A program made the position numbers and the translations under genes. Source: Spirochaetaceae bacterium (GTDB taxonomy: Bacteria > Spirochaetota > Spirochaetia > Treponematales > Treponemataceae). From it: a stretch of 39,524 bases of DNA. Shown here piece after piece: positions 7,539-15,779 of the stretch. Below the pieces are notes generated by a model, which saw nothing but the letters and a program-made list of their open reading frames with translations, searched no databases and was not told the DNA's origin. Position 1 is the first letter of the stretch, and each line of letters starts with the position of its first letter. The stretch lies in assembly GCA_017622135.1 (NCBI GenBank), contig JAGARR010000026.1, positions 1 to 39,524 on the forward strand. Reading direction: 5' to 3'.

Positions 7539-8843
7539 TTATAATGAAGTTGACGTGGTGGTCTTCACCACCATGGTGGCACTGTAGGTGTGAGTGTCCT
7601 TTTTTGCAGTGACAGTAACGGTGTGGGTACCATCCGGTACCCGATAGATGCTCATGGAGTCACGCACCTCATTTTCCTGCTCCGTACCGTCGATGTACCA
7701 CGTGAATGTGGAGGCACCATCCAAGGCAGCCTGGAAGGTTGAGGCATCCTTGTTGTACTCAAGCTTGATGTCCGTGAGACCGTCGGCAGAGGGAGCCGAT
7801 GCAGTGATGGTTACAATTACAGGCAGGTCTTTCCAGACTGGATACAGATTGAGCCAGCCGTAATTCTGGGAGATGGTATTGGTGTTGTCCCAAGTCAGCT
7901 CTTGGCCAGGATCAAAGTCTTTCGTTGTTGCCCCGACTGTCTTTGCCCATCCCACGAGTGTTTTCCCTTCTTTCGTTGCGGTGGCAAGCTTTGTCTTAAC
8001 ACCCCACTCAATGGTCTGATTGTCTGCAGCGTAATTGTAGAAGATGGTGGCTGTCCAGGGCTTCCACTTGGCGGTGAGGGTAATGTCCTTGTAGATGGTG
8101 GTATCGTCTGCAGAAAGTTCGGTTACCTTGGTGCCTTCTGCATCATACCAGCCATCGAAGATATATCCAGTCTGGTCAGCCAGCTTATATTCACCAGCAG
8201 TGAGTTTTACAGAGGTATCCCCCTTGTTCAGGGTGCATTCCTCTGGTAGGGAAACTGCCTCAGGTGCCTTCTCTGAGCTATTGGCGAAGGTTACGGAGTA
8301 GGTGGTCTTAGACACAAACGCTGCCGTGAGGGTTACAGTGGCGCCATTTTCTGTGGTGAGGTTCTTTACCTTCTGTTCTGAAGTGTAGACCGTGCCCTTC
8401 GCATCCTTCCATCCATTGGCCTTATAGCCTTCTGGGGCTGTGAGGGTGTTTTTCGGCAGGAGATACTCCCGGTCGTAGGTGGCGACTATGTCTTTTGGGG
8501 TTTCTCCTGAGCCTTTTCCAACATCAAATTTGATGGTGTAGGTAATGGGTGTTCTGGTAACCGTTATCTTGATGTCCTGCGTTACTTTGTAGTTTCCGGT
8601 AATCAACTTGCCATCCGCACCTTTGTAGGTGGATGTGTAGCCAGGCTTTTCTGCTAATGCGATGGAGACCCCTTGTTCACCCTCTGATTGTGTGACTGTC
8701 TTGGTGTCTATTGACTTTCCGTTGCCATCAACATAGGTGATAGTATACGTAGGTGGAGCTGGGTCATCCACTTCTGTTTTACATGATGTCAATGCTATTG
8801 CCAGTATGAAGGCGAGGCAAAAACATCTCTTGAACTTCTTCAT
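7539..8843 (-). CDS. Surface lipoprotein with InlB B-type repeats
   Basis: The 434-aa protein has a lipoprotein signal ending FILAIALTSC, with the Cys at about residue 20. At least three InlB B-like units follow, marked by GYTSTYKGADGKLITGNYKV, GYKANGWKDAKGTVY, GYIFDGWYDAEGTKV..LTAKW and KTLVGWAKTVG..LYPVW. The last 90 residues look like an Ig-like beta domain (TFTWYIDGTEQ, YRVPDGTHTVTVTA). The start at 8843 is chosen because GAGGAGGA precedes it and because the 30 extra upstream codons of the open frame would put a non-signal tail before the lipobox. It is the first gene of the lipoprotein operon and is divergent from an XRE regulator with operator-like palindromes between. Probably exported to the outer surface; ligand unknown. 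Confidence 0.86.
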   Translation of the reverse strand: MKKFKRCFCLAFILAIALTSCKTEVDDPAPPTYTITYVDGNGKSIDTKTVTQSEGEQGVSIALAEKPGYTSTYKGADGKLITGNYKVTQDIKITVTRTPITYTIKFDVGKGSGETPKDIVATYDREYLLPKNTLTAPEGYKANGWKDAKGTVYTSEQKVKNLTTENGATVTLTAAFVSKTTYSVTFANSSEKAPEAVSLPEECTLNKGDTSVKLTAGEYKLADQTGYIFDGWYDAEGTKVTELSADDTTIYKDITLTAKWKPWTATIFYNYAADNQTIEWGVKTKLATATKEGKTLVGWAKTVGATTKDFDPGQELTWDNTNTISQNYGWLNLYPVWKDLPVIVTITASAPSADGLTDIKLEYNKDASTFQAALDGASTFTWYIDGTEQENEVRDSMSIYRVPDGTHTVTVTAKKDTHTYSATMVVKTTTSTSL

Positions 8844-8910
8844 CGAGTCCTCCTCTTGAACCTGTAAACCAGGTGAAATAATGATTCCTTCCCGAAAACA
8901 ATCTTGAATC

Positions 8911-8983
8911 GGGAAGTTTCCCAATATTATCATTTAAAGTGGAAAGTTTCCATATTATTACAGTCCAAAATGGGAAATTTCCA
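8911..8983. promoter_or_regulatory. Three operator-like palindromes between lipoprotein operon and XRE gene
   Basis: GGGAAGTTTCCC (8911-8922), TGGAAAGTTTCCA (8940-8952) and TGGGAAATTTCCA (8971-8983) are three variants of a GGAAA/TTTCC dyad. Their centres are spaced about 29.5 and 31.5 bp apart, near three helical turns. They lie in the divergent control region, just before the XRE start codon at 8996. A TATTAT at 8953-8958 directly next to the middle site could be the -10 of the XRE gene. Inference: they are binding sites for the adjacent XRE protein, which would control itself and the lipoprotein operon. Confidence 0.75.
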
Positions 8984-8995
8984 GATGATTACACC

Positions 8996-9334
8996 ATGAA
9001 TTTTTGGGAGAATGTTGTATCGGAGCTTGAGTACCAGAACATCGAGCGCAAGCGTCTGGCAAACGAGGTGGGGTTCGATGTGTCCAACATTGGAAAGGGC
9101 ATGAAGAATGGCAACGTTCCTTTAGCGGACACGGCGGTAAAGATTGCTCGCTTTCTGGGTGTGTCCGTGGAGTATCTGGTGTCGGGAACGTCTGCCCGCA
9201 GCGACCTAGATGCAAGGCTCCAGCGGGAACTGCACTTGTTCCAGAAATACCGCTCCGTGGTGGATAAGCTCGATTCCCTGCCGGAGGGGGTGCGGGAACC
9301 ATTGGTACAGATGATTGAGGGGATGGAGGTGTAA
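8996..9334 (+). CDS. XRE-family transcriptional regulator
   Basis: The 112-aa protein has an N-terminal helix-turn-helix of the Cro/C1 type (RKRLANEVGFDVSNIGKGMK, then LADTAVKIARFLGVSVEYLV) ending at about residue 65, followed by a helical tail. The opening MNFWENVVSELEYQNIERK is of a kind I associate with treponeme regulators. The frame is open back to a GTG at 8939, but that would translate through two of the palindromes and add a tail foreign to the family, so ATG 8996 is chosen; its Shine-Dalgarno is weak. It is divergent from the lipoprotein operon and is the obvious candidate to bind the three palindromes. Confidence 0.85.
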   Translation: MNFWENVVSELEYQNIERKRLANEVGFDVSNIGKGMKNGNVPLADTAVKIARFLGVSVEYLVSGTSARSDLDARLQRELHLFQKYRSVVDKLDSLPEGVREPLVQMIEGMEV

Positions 9335-9501
9335 ACTACAATCAAGCTGCCCTCAAGCATGATTCAGCCCGATTTGGGTACTGAGCTTTTATTGGACGGC
9401 TTAAAGGCAACTGGAAGTGCCTAGCTACAGTATAGCACAAATCCTGCTTTCGTCAAGGCTTTTGGGAGCCCGCTGCCTCCCGTCCCGCAAATTCCCCTTC
9501 G

Positions 9502-9530
9502 TTGACACTGCCACGTCATTCCTTTATTAT
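9502..9530 (+). promoter_or_regulatory. Promoter of the citramalate synthase gene
   Basis: A perfect TTGACA (9502-9507) is followed after 17 bp by TATTAT (9525-9530), about 60 bp before the chosen start. A second TATAAT at 9545-9550 has no matching -35. The rest of 9335-9591 shows no gene. Confidence 0.75.
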
Positions 9531-9591
9531 TGCAGTTGTTTTAGTATAATTGAAGATTTTGCTGGCTTCGGCTGGCGAACTGGAGATAGAT

Positions 9592-11199
9592 ATGGCCACA
9601 GAGTCAAAGAGAATAACCATTCTTGATTCCACCCTGCGGGACGGCGCCCAGGGAGAGGGAATCAGTTTTTCAGTACAAGATAAAATTCATATTGTAAAGG
9701 CGCTGGATGAGCTGGGCGTGGCCTACATCGAGGCGGGAAACCCTGGCTCAAATCCCAAGGATCTGGAGTTCTTTCAGGAGATTCAAAAGATTCAGCTGAA
9801 ACAGGCCAAGGTGGCGGCCTTTGGGGCAACTCGTCGCAAGGACGTTTCCTGTGCCGAGGATGCCCAGCTCCAGAGCCTTTTGGCGGCCAACACCGAGACG
9901 GTGGTCATCTTTGGCAAGTCCTGGGACTTCCAGGTGACGGACATCCTCAAGGCCACCTTGGAGGAGAATCTGGAGATGATTCGTGACACGGTTGCCTATC
10001 TGAAGGGCCAGGGACGCACCGTCATCTACGATGCCGAGCATTTCTTTGACGCATGGAAGGCCAACAGGGACTACACCATAAAGACGCTGGAGGCCGCCGT
10101 GTCTGGTGGTGCTTCGGTGCTGGCCCTCTGTGACACCAAGGGCGGTTCCCTGCCGCTGGAGGTGCTGGACATTGTGCGGGAGGTGGTGGCCCGCTTTGGT
10201 GAGGCTGCTGAAATCGGCATCCACTGCCACAACGACGGCGAGCTGGCGGTGGCCCTTTCCCTGATGGCGGTGGAGGCTGGGGCAGTTCACGTGCAGGGAA
10301 CCCTGCTGGGATTTGGCGAGCGCACCGGCAACGCCAACCTTGCCTCTATCATGGCAAATCTTGAGCTCAAGATGAACTGCCGCTGCCTGCCGGAGGGCAA
10401 CCTTTCCCAGCTGACCCCCATTGCCAAGCGGGTGGCAGAAATTGCCAATATCAAGGTCTTTGCCGGACTGCCCTACGTGGGAAGTAGCGCCTTTGCCCAC
10501 AAGGCCGGAATGCACATTGACGCTGTCACCAAAAATCCCTTTGCCTACGAGCATGTCACCCCGGAAAGCGTGGGCAACGACCGGGTCTTCCTGATGAGCG
10601 AGGTGGCAGGACGCTCTACTATAATAGAAAAGATTCATCGTTTTGACCCCACCATCCACAAGAACAATCCCATTGTGGGGGAGATTGTAAAGAAGATGAA
10701 GGAGCTGGAGCACGCCGGCTACCAGTTCGAGGGGGCGGAGGGCAGCTTTGAGCTTTTGGTGCGCAAGAGCATTGGCAAGTACCAGCCCTTCTTCCGGCTC
10801 CACTACTACAAGACCATCGGGGAGAAGCCGCCCCTGGATGAGACCCTGTGCTCCTTCGCCCAGTTGAAGATTGAGGTGGACGGCCAGATTGAGATTACGG
10901 CGGGGGAGGGGGATGGTCCCGTGCACGCTCTGGATACCGCCCTGCGAAAGGCTCTGGAGCGCTTCTATCCCGCCGTTGCCCAGATTCGCCTCACAGATTA
11001 CAAGGTTCGGGTGCTGGACTCCAAGTCAACCACCGCCTCCAAGGTTCGTGTCCTCATTGAAAGCTCCGACGGTACGGACACCTGGTCCACCGTGGGTGTT
11101 TCCACCGACATTCTGGAAGCCTCCTGGTTCGCCCTGGTGGACTCCTTCGAGTACAAGCTGATAAAGGATTTGGAGCGCCGTTTCAAGAGCTTTTTGTAG
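9592..11199 (+). CDS. cimA: (R)-citramalate synthase
   Basis: The 535-aa protein belongs to the isopropylmalate/citramalate synthase family. The catalytic HMGL-like barrel shows LDSTLRDGAQGEGISF near the N terminus, IHCHNDGELAVA with the metal-binding His pair, GFGERTGNANL and AHKAGMHIDAV. The C-terminal part (about 395-530) is the LeuA-type dimerisation/allosteric domain. DGAQ rather than DGEQ after STLR favours citramalate synthase over LeuA. It condenses pyruvate with acetyl-CoA to (R)-citramalate, the first step of the threonine-independent route to isoleucine; the C-terminal domain usually binds isoleucine. ATG 9592 with GGAG 7 nt before it is chosen over the TTG 42 nt upstream, which lies within the TATAAT. 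Confidence 0.92.
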   Translation: MATESKRITILDSTLRDGAQGEGISFSVQDKIHIVKALDELGVAYIEAGNPGSNPKDLEFFQEIQKIQLKQAKVAAFGATRRKDVSCAEDAQLQSLLAANTETVVIFGKSWDFQVTDILKATLEENLEMIRDTVAYLKGQGRTVIYDAEHFFDAWKANRDYTIKTLEAAVSGGASVLALCDTKGGSLPLEVLDIVREVVARFGEAAEIGIHCHNDGELAVALSLMAVEAGAVHVQGTLLGFGERTGNANLASIMANLELKMNCRCLPEGNLSQLTPIAKRVAEIANIKVFAGLPYVGSSAFAHKAGMHIDAVTKNPFAYEHVTPESVGNDRVFLMSEVAGRSTIIEKIHRFDPTIHKNNPIVGEIVKKMKELEHAGYQFEGAEGSFELLVRKSIGKYQPFFRLHYYKTIGEKPPLDETLCSFAQLKIEVDGQIEITAGEGDGPVHALDTALRKALERFYPAVAQIRLTDYKVRVLDSKSTTASKVRVLIESSDGTDTWSTVGVSTDILEASWFALVDSFEYKLIKDLERRFKSFL

Positions 11200-11279
11200 T
11201 GGCGGTTTTGGCACTGCTGTCTGATGGCGGTGTCTGGCCAAAATCTTTTGGGAAAAGGACGTGTTTGGGGATTATTGGC

Positions 11280-11308
11280 TTGACAGCAAGCCGCTGTTAT
11301 GATAAAAT
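11280..11308 (+). promoter_or_regulatory. Promoter of tRNA-Pro
   Basis: A perfect TTGACA (11280-11285) is followed after 17 bp by TAAAAT (11303-11308), 26 bp before the mature tRNA. In 11200-11279 I see only a weak TTTTGGC/GCCAAAA inverted repeat and a CCAAAATCTTTTGG palindrome (11238-11251), perhaps the end of the cimA transcript. Confidence 0.8.
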
Positions 11309-11334
11309 ACTTGAGTTGTCACAGAGTGACGCAA

Positions 11335-11408
11335 CGGGCAATAGCGCAGTTGGTTAGCGTGCAAGTCTGGGGGACTTGAGGTCCCGGATTCGAATTCCGG
11401 TTGCCCGA
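11335..11408 (+). tRNA. tRNA-Pro (anticodon GGG)
   Basis: The 74-nt cloverleaf is complete. Acceptor CGGGCAA (11335-11341) pairs with TTGCCCG (11401-11407), with discriminator A. The D stem is GCGC/GCGT. The anticodon stem CAAGT/ACTTG encloses CTGGGGG with GGG at 11369-11371. The T stem CCGGA/TCCGG encloses TTCGAAT. The 3' CCA is not encoded. It decodes CCC (and CCU by wobble). Confidence 0.97.
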
Positions 11409-11413
11409 CTTGA

Positions 11414-11449
11414 GGATACATCAAGCTATTTGATGTATCCTTTTTTTTT
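11414..11449 (+). terminator. Intrinsic terminator after tRNA-Pro
   Basis: GGATACATCAA (11414-11424) and TTGATGTATCC (11430-11440) form an 11-bp perfect stem with a 5-nt loop, followed by nine T residues (11441-11449). Confidence 0.97.
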
Positions 11450-11463
11450 GATAAATTTTTCCC

Positions 11464-11491
11464 TTTACATATTTGATTTATGGTGTATAAT
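11464..11491 (+). promoter_or_regulatory. Promoter of the PAS/GGDEF/EAL gene
   Basis: TTTACA (11464-11469) is followed after 16 bp by TATAAT (11486-11491). The untranslated leader would be about 105 nt; I looked for a c-di-GMP riboswitch in it and saw no convincing one. Confidence 0.7.
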
Positions 11492-11601
11492 CTAGGGAGG
11501 AGAGGGTTTTAAAATCGTAGACAAAGACAAAATGGATGGTCGGTCTTGTTTTGTGTGTGCAGAACGGTTTCAGTATATAAAGTCTCTGGAGGTGTGTCTC
11601 A

Positions 11602-14600
11602 GTGAAGGAAAATCTGAGCAAGGATCACGTATTTAAATTCTACCTAGAAACACTTTCTTTTTTGCATAAAAGTTTCGATGACTATTTTTACCTCTTGGAT
11701 TTTACCACTGATCGTATCTATTTCTTTGGTGACATTGCTGAGAAGTACGATGTATTCCACGAGTCTACAGAATACTCCACGGTGGCGGAGTGGTGCAGGA
11801 TTGTGTACCCTCGTGATTTGGCTCGTCTGGTGGAGGATTTGAATCAGGTTCGTAATGGAGAGTAGCCCACTCACAGTATGGAGTACCGTCTTCTGGACAA
11901 AGGTGGAGATCTCGTTTGGATTAGTTGCTCCGGCAAGGCACTGCGTGATCACGAGGGAAATGTCTCCTGGATGTTGGGACGTGTGTCTGATTCTGCCTGG
12001 AGCAATCGGGTGGACGAGCTGACGGGGACGCTTCTTTTTGATACTCTGAGGGCAGAGACGGACAAGATTCTGGAAGAGGATCGGACGGGCTTCTTTCTGG
12101 TCATTGGCATTGATAACCTCAAGAAAATCAACATGAAGAACGGCCGTGACTTTGGAGATGAGGTGTTGTGCCGTGTCGCTGCCGCGGTGGAGGAGCAGAC
12201 GAACAGGCAGCATAATGTCTATCGAATTAACGGAGATTGCTTTGCGGTGAACCTTCCGAACTACAAGCGGGAGGATGTGCAGGATATTTTTGAGGGCATC
12301 CAGAAGCTTGTGACGGACTATTGTACCGTCTCCGGTGGATGTGTCCCCTATCGGGAGTACCATATCCCTGACAGCGGCAGCCTCTGCCAGTATGCCGAGC
12401 GGACGCTGGAGCTGGGGAAGTCTCAGGGCAAGAATGTGCTGAAGTTTTTTTCCACGGATGATTATGAGAAGGAGTTGGAGAGCCTTGAGCTGCGGGAGGA
12501 GCTGATGAATGCGGTGAAGAACAGCTTCACAGGGTTTTCCGTCTGTTACCAGCCCCAGGTGCATCCCGTTGACTTCTCCCTTTTTGGTGCGGAGGCATTG
12601 CTGCGGTTCTCCTCTCCCACTCGTGGCGTTGTGTCTCCTGTGGAGTTCATTCCCATCCTAGAGCAGTCGGGCCTCATCTGCTCTGTGGGTCTGTGGATTC
12701 TGGAGCAGGCGCTTCTCCAGTGTAAGGTATGGCGCAAGTACCATTCTGACTTCCACATCAGCGTGAACGTGTCCTATACCCAGCTGCAGGACAGGGATTT
12801 GGCAAACCAGTTCCTGTGGGTGCTGAAGAAGAGCGGCCTGCCGGGAGATGCCCTTACCCTTGAGGTGACGGAGAGCATGGAGCTGCACGACTATCCTGAG
12901 CTGAACGGCCTTTTTGCACAGCTGAAGATGGTGGGGGTGGAGATTTCTGTCGATGACTTTGGCACTGGGTACTCCAGCCTCAGCCGCCTGAAGGAGCTGG
13001 ATATTGACGAGATCAAGATTGACCGCTGCTTTGTGACGGACATCCAGAACAGTGCCTACAATTATCGCCTGCTGAGCAATATGCTGGAGTGGGCTACCAA
13101 AAGCGGCATTCGTGTCTGCTGCGAGGGTGTGGAGACTGCCGAGGAGCTGGCGGTTCTGAGCCAGTTACGCCCCAGCCTCTTGCAGGGCTATCTTTTTTCC
13201 AGACCCTGCGCTCCCCAAGAGTTTACCAATATGTATCTCGATCACAGGAGTAGCTTTTATAGCGACCGTCTGGAACGGGAGCGGCTCCTGCGTGAGCGGA
13301 CGGTCTATACCGGCTATACTGCCAGAGAATGGTCCGAAGGGGAGAAGTTCAAGGCGGTGCTGGAGGCCCAGAGCGATGTCATCTATGTCAGTGACCTGAG
13401 CAGCTATGAGTTGTATTACCTGAATCCTGCAGGCCAGAAGCTGCTGGGCATCTCCAGCTATCGGGGGCAGAAGTGCTATCAGGTGCTGCAGGGTAGGAAC
13501 AGCCCTTGTCCCTATTGCACCAACTCACGGCTTTCCGAGGATGAATTCTACATCTGGGAGCGCCGCAACGAGTTGAGCAACGCCCACTTCATGCTGAAGG
13601 ACAAGATTATCCCCTGGGAAAATAAGAAGGCCCGCATGGAGATTGCGGTGAATATCACCGAGCAGGCCAATCTTTCCCGGATGGTGGAGGAAAAGCTGGA
13701 CTTTGCGGAGAACATCGTGGCCTGCTCCAAGATTCTTTCCAGCAATCTGGAAGTAGATGAAGTTGCGTTGAACATGCTGGCCCTCATTGGCTCCTTCTAC
13801 AAGGCTGACCGGGCCTTCCTCTTTGAGCCTGACACGGATAATTATTCCACCTGGATCAACACCTACGAGTGGTGTGACGTGAACATTGTTCCCCAGAAGA
13901 ATATGTACCAGTCTCTGGATGCCCATCATATTGCCAACTGGCTGGAGCTGTTCCAGCAGGATCGCTCCGTCATCATCCTGAACTTCAAGGACGTGAAGAG
14001 CAAGTACCCCTCTGAGTATGCCCTGATGGGAACCACTGACATCATCCGTACGATCGTAGTGCCGGTGATTGAGAATAGTCGCCTGCTGTGCTTTGTGGGT
14101 GTGGATAATCCTTGCCACTGCATTCAGGACGATTCCCAGATTCGGGTGCTGTCCTCCTTCCTGGTGAACCGTGTGCGGCAGGAGAAGAATGAGGCGCGCC
14201 TCCAGAACCTGCTGGACTTTGAGTATAGCAATATCCTGAGTCTCATCAACCTGGGCTTGTGGGTGATTCACTTGGACAGGAAGACGGGCCGTGGTGAGAT
14301 GCTGGTGGATGACACCCTGCGCCGCATCATGGGTATGCAGATGGTGCTGACACCGGAGGAGACCTACAAGTTCTGGTTCAGCAGGATAAACCCAGACCAC
14401 CGCAGCTATGTGGAGCAGGGGGTGCAGACCATGATGGAGACGGGCGCTGTGGTGCAGCTGGAGTACACCTGGGCCCATCCCATCCGAGGGGAGCTGACGG
14501 TGGTCTGCACCGGCTTGCGGCGGGAGATTTCGGGCGACAGGGTGACCTTTGCCGGCTACCACCGGAATCTCCACGATGTGGAGCGGCCCAAAATCCTGGA

Positions 14601-14607
14601 CAAATAG
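11602..14607 (+). pseudogene. PAS-GGDEF-EAL-PAS-GAF-PAS c-di-GMP phosphodiesterase, interrupted by an amber codon
   Basis: A GTG with GGAGG upstream opens an 87-codon frame ending in TAG at 11863-11865. The same frame resumes at once (PTHS, then ATG 11878) for 909 more codons. Homologues, as I recall them, read NGEK..H.MEYR here, so one AAG-to-TAG change explains the break inside the N-terminal PAS domain. In numbering from ATG 11878: a GGDEF-like domain (about 40-190) has NGDCF at 118-122 instead of GGDEF and is probably not a cyclase. The EAL domain (about 215-455) keeps E239-A-L, VNVSYTQL, DDFGTGYSSL from 359, KIDRCF and CEGVET, so hydrolysis of c-di-GMP is plausible. PAS (about 495-600), GAF (about 610-770) and PAS (about 780-900) follow. 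It may be a true pseudogene, a readthrough gene, or a shortened protein restarting at 11878, although that ATG has no well-spaced ribosome site. Confidence 0.8.
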
Positions 14608-14619
14608 CGGTGAATGGAG

Positions 14620-14654
14620 CAGGCTGGAGGTGACTCTGGCCTGTTTTTTATTTT
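14620..14654 (+). terminator. Terminator after the EAL-domain gene
   Basis: CAGGC (14620-14624) pairs with GCCTG (14639-14643), with an inner GAG/CTC helix, followed by six T residues (14644-14649). The T-tract overlaps the stop codon of the convergent XRE gene. Confidence 0.65.
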
Positions 14655-15004
14655 GGCTGGGTCAAGTCCTTGAGGAAGCTCATCATGTACTCCGACTGGT
14701 AGGGGGTCAGGCGGTGGAAGTGGGTGAGAATTTCCTGGTCAAGGAGGACTGTGTTCCGCACCTCCGAGCTGAAGAACTCCGCCGGGGTGACTTGCAGGTA
14801 CTCGCAGATTTTCAGAAAGCCTGGGATGGTGGTGGAATTTTTCCCCGTCTCAATCTTGTTGATGTAGGTTTCGTTTTGCCCTAGGGCAAGGCTCATTTCC
14901 CGGGCGGAAATCCTTCGCTCGTTCCGCAAGAACCTGAGCCTGTCCCGAAAGAAATCCTCTGTAACAACGTTATACTCTTCCATTTTTACAGCATTATACG
15001 CCAT
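14648..15004 (-). CDS. XRE-family transcriptional regulator
   Basis: The protein of up to 118 aa has a Cro/C1-type helix-turn-helix: FFRDRLRFLRNERRISAREM, then LALGQNETYINKIETGKN, TIPGFLKICEYLQVTPAEFF. The C-terminal 40 residues are helical (LLDQEILTHFHRLTPYQSEY). The start is uncertain. The ATG at 15004 overlaps a TATAAT-like element, and MEEYN seven codons later may be the true start from a short or leaderless transcript; neither has a strong ribosome site. It is divergent from a small unknown gene whose good promoter lies in the same interval, so it may regulate that gene. Confidence 0.83.
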   Translation of the reverse strand: MAYNAVKMEEYNVVTEDFFRDRLRFLRNERRISAREMSLALGQNETYINKIETGKNSTTIPGFLKICEYLQVTPAEFFSSEVRNTVLLDQEILTHFHRLTPYQSEYMMSFLKDLTQPK

Positions 15005-15011
15005 ACTTTTC

Positions 15012-15040
15012 TTGACAAATTGCTTGTTACTCTCTATATT
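15012..15040 (+). promoter_or_regulatory. Promoter of the 97-aa unknown gene
   Basis: A perfect TTGACA (15012-15017) is followed after 17 bp by TATATT (15035-15040). It faces away from the divergent XRE gene. Confidence 0.75.
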
Positions 15041-15131
15041 GAAAAAGATAATGCTTATAAAGCAATATTATCAAATAAAACTGCATGACAGGAAAGATTT
15101 ACATGCAGAATTGACTGTAAGGAGAAACAGA

Positions 15132-15425
15132 ATGGGATTTTTAAGTTCAATGTTGGGTGGAGTGGTAGGTGATCAGCTTCTTCCGTATTTAAAAGCGGGA
15201 ATGAATATGAGTGCATCTGCTTTGGAACGGAAGATTGAAGGTGAGGAACGGCTTCTCTTTCGTGCAGCATACCTGTTGGCCATGATACACAAATCCTCAT
15301 ACAAAGCCAAGGAAATTTATGAGTCCAACAAAAATCAGTATGACAAAGCCTTTGGCCAAATGTATGGTCATAGACAATTTAAGACGGCAATAGATGAGTT
15401 CCATAGACGGTTGCCAGGATACTGA
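15132..15425 (+). CDS. Hypothetical protein, 97 aa
   Basis: I do not recognise this protein. It opens with a hydrophobic, glycine-rich stretch (MGFLSSMLGGVVGDQLLPYL), then a long, charged, probably alpha-helical region (ALERKIEGEERLLFRAAYLL, then YESNKNQYDKAFGQMYGHRQ). It has no clear signal peptide. ATG 15132 with GGAG 7 nt upstream is preferred; the frame is open back to 15012 but that would begin inside the -35 box. The gene is more AT-rich than its neighbours and lies between an XRE regulator and a hairpin, which suggests an accessory or acquired unit. Confidence 0.6.
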   Translation: MGFLSSMLGGVVGDQLLPYLKAGMNMSASALERKIEGEERLLFRAAYLLAMIHKSSYKAKEIYESNKNQYDKAFGQMYGHRQFKTAIDEFHRRLPGY

Positions 15426-15436
15426 AATTGATTGTT

Positions 15437-15479
15437 TCATTGGTGTAAAACCTCGCGTATGCTTGCTTTGCACCAATGA
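15437..15479. repeat. Hairpin downstream of the 97-aa unknown gene
   Basis: TCATTGGTG (15437-15445) and CACCAATGA (15471-15479) form a 9-bp stem, extendable by three A-T pairs after one mismatch. No T-tract follows; the ribosome site of the next small frame begins 8 nt later. It could be a weak terminator or an intercistronic regulatory hairpin. Confidence 0.5.
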
Positions 15480-15497
15480 GCAATTGAGGAGGACTTT

Positions 15498-15629
15498 ATG
15501 GTAAGGACAATAAAACAAACGACTGTAAGGGAAGAAAAAATTAGGATGTCTCCAAAGGAAGCTAGGGAGATGGCTTTGTTGTGTAATGCAGTGGAAGAGG
15601 GTCTAATGCTTCATCAGGTGAGGAGGTGA
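15498..15629 (+). CDS. Possible small protein, 43 aa
   Basis: A 43-codon frame starts at an ATG with a full AGGAGGA site (15487-15493) 4 nt upstream. The product begins MVRTIKQTTVREEKIRMSPK and continues as a charged amphipathic helix ending LHQVRR; no family recognised. The stop overlaps a GTGAAAC/GTTTCAC inverted repeat. From 15630 to 15779 I see no gene. Confidence 0.4.
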   Translation: MVRTIKQTTVREEKIRMSPKEAREMALLCNAVEEGLMLHQVRR

Positions 15630-15645
15630 AACTTCCTGGTTTCAC
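15626..15645. repeat. Short inverted repeat at the end of the 43-aa frame
   Basis: GTGAAAC (15626-15632) and GTTTCAC (15639-15645) are separated by 6 nt. There is no T-tract, so this is either a small hairpin or a protein-binding dyad. Confidence 0.4.
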
Positions 15646-15779
15646 TCGATTTGGTAAGGATGAATTTGGAATCGATGATATTCAAAGCGACTAATTCTAT
15701 TGTTAATGAAAAAAATTGCCGAGCATACATATAAAATGTGTATTCTATGTTAGAACGAGGGATTACGGAGGAAATTGAC

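Noticed and set aside
11498..11601. c-di-GMP riboswitch in the leader of the EAL-domain gene
   Set aside because: No recognisable GEMM core; only a weak, bulged 6-bp pairing is visible.
11878..14607. Treating the 909-codon frame as a normal complete gene
   Set aside because: The N-terminal PAS domain continues upstream in the same frame across a single TAG, and ATG 11878 has no well-placed ribosome site.
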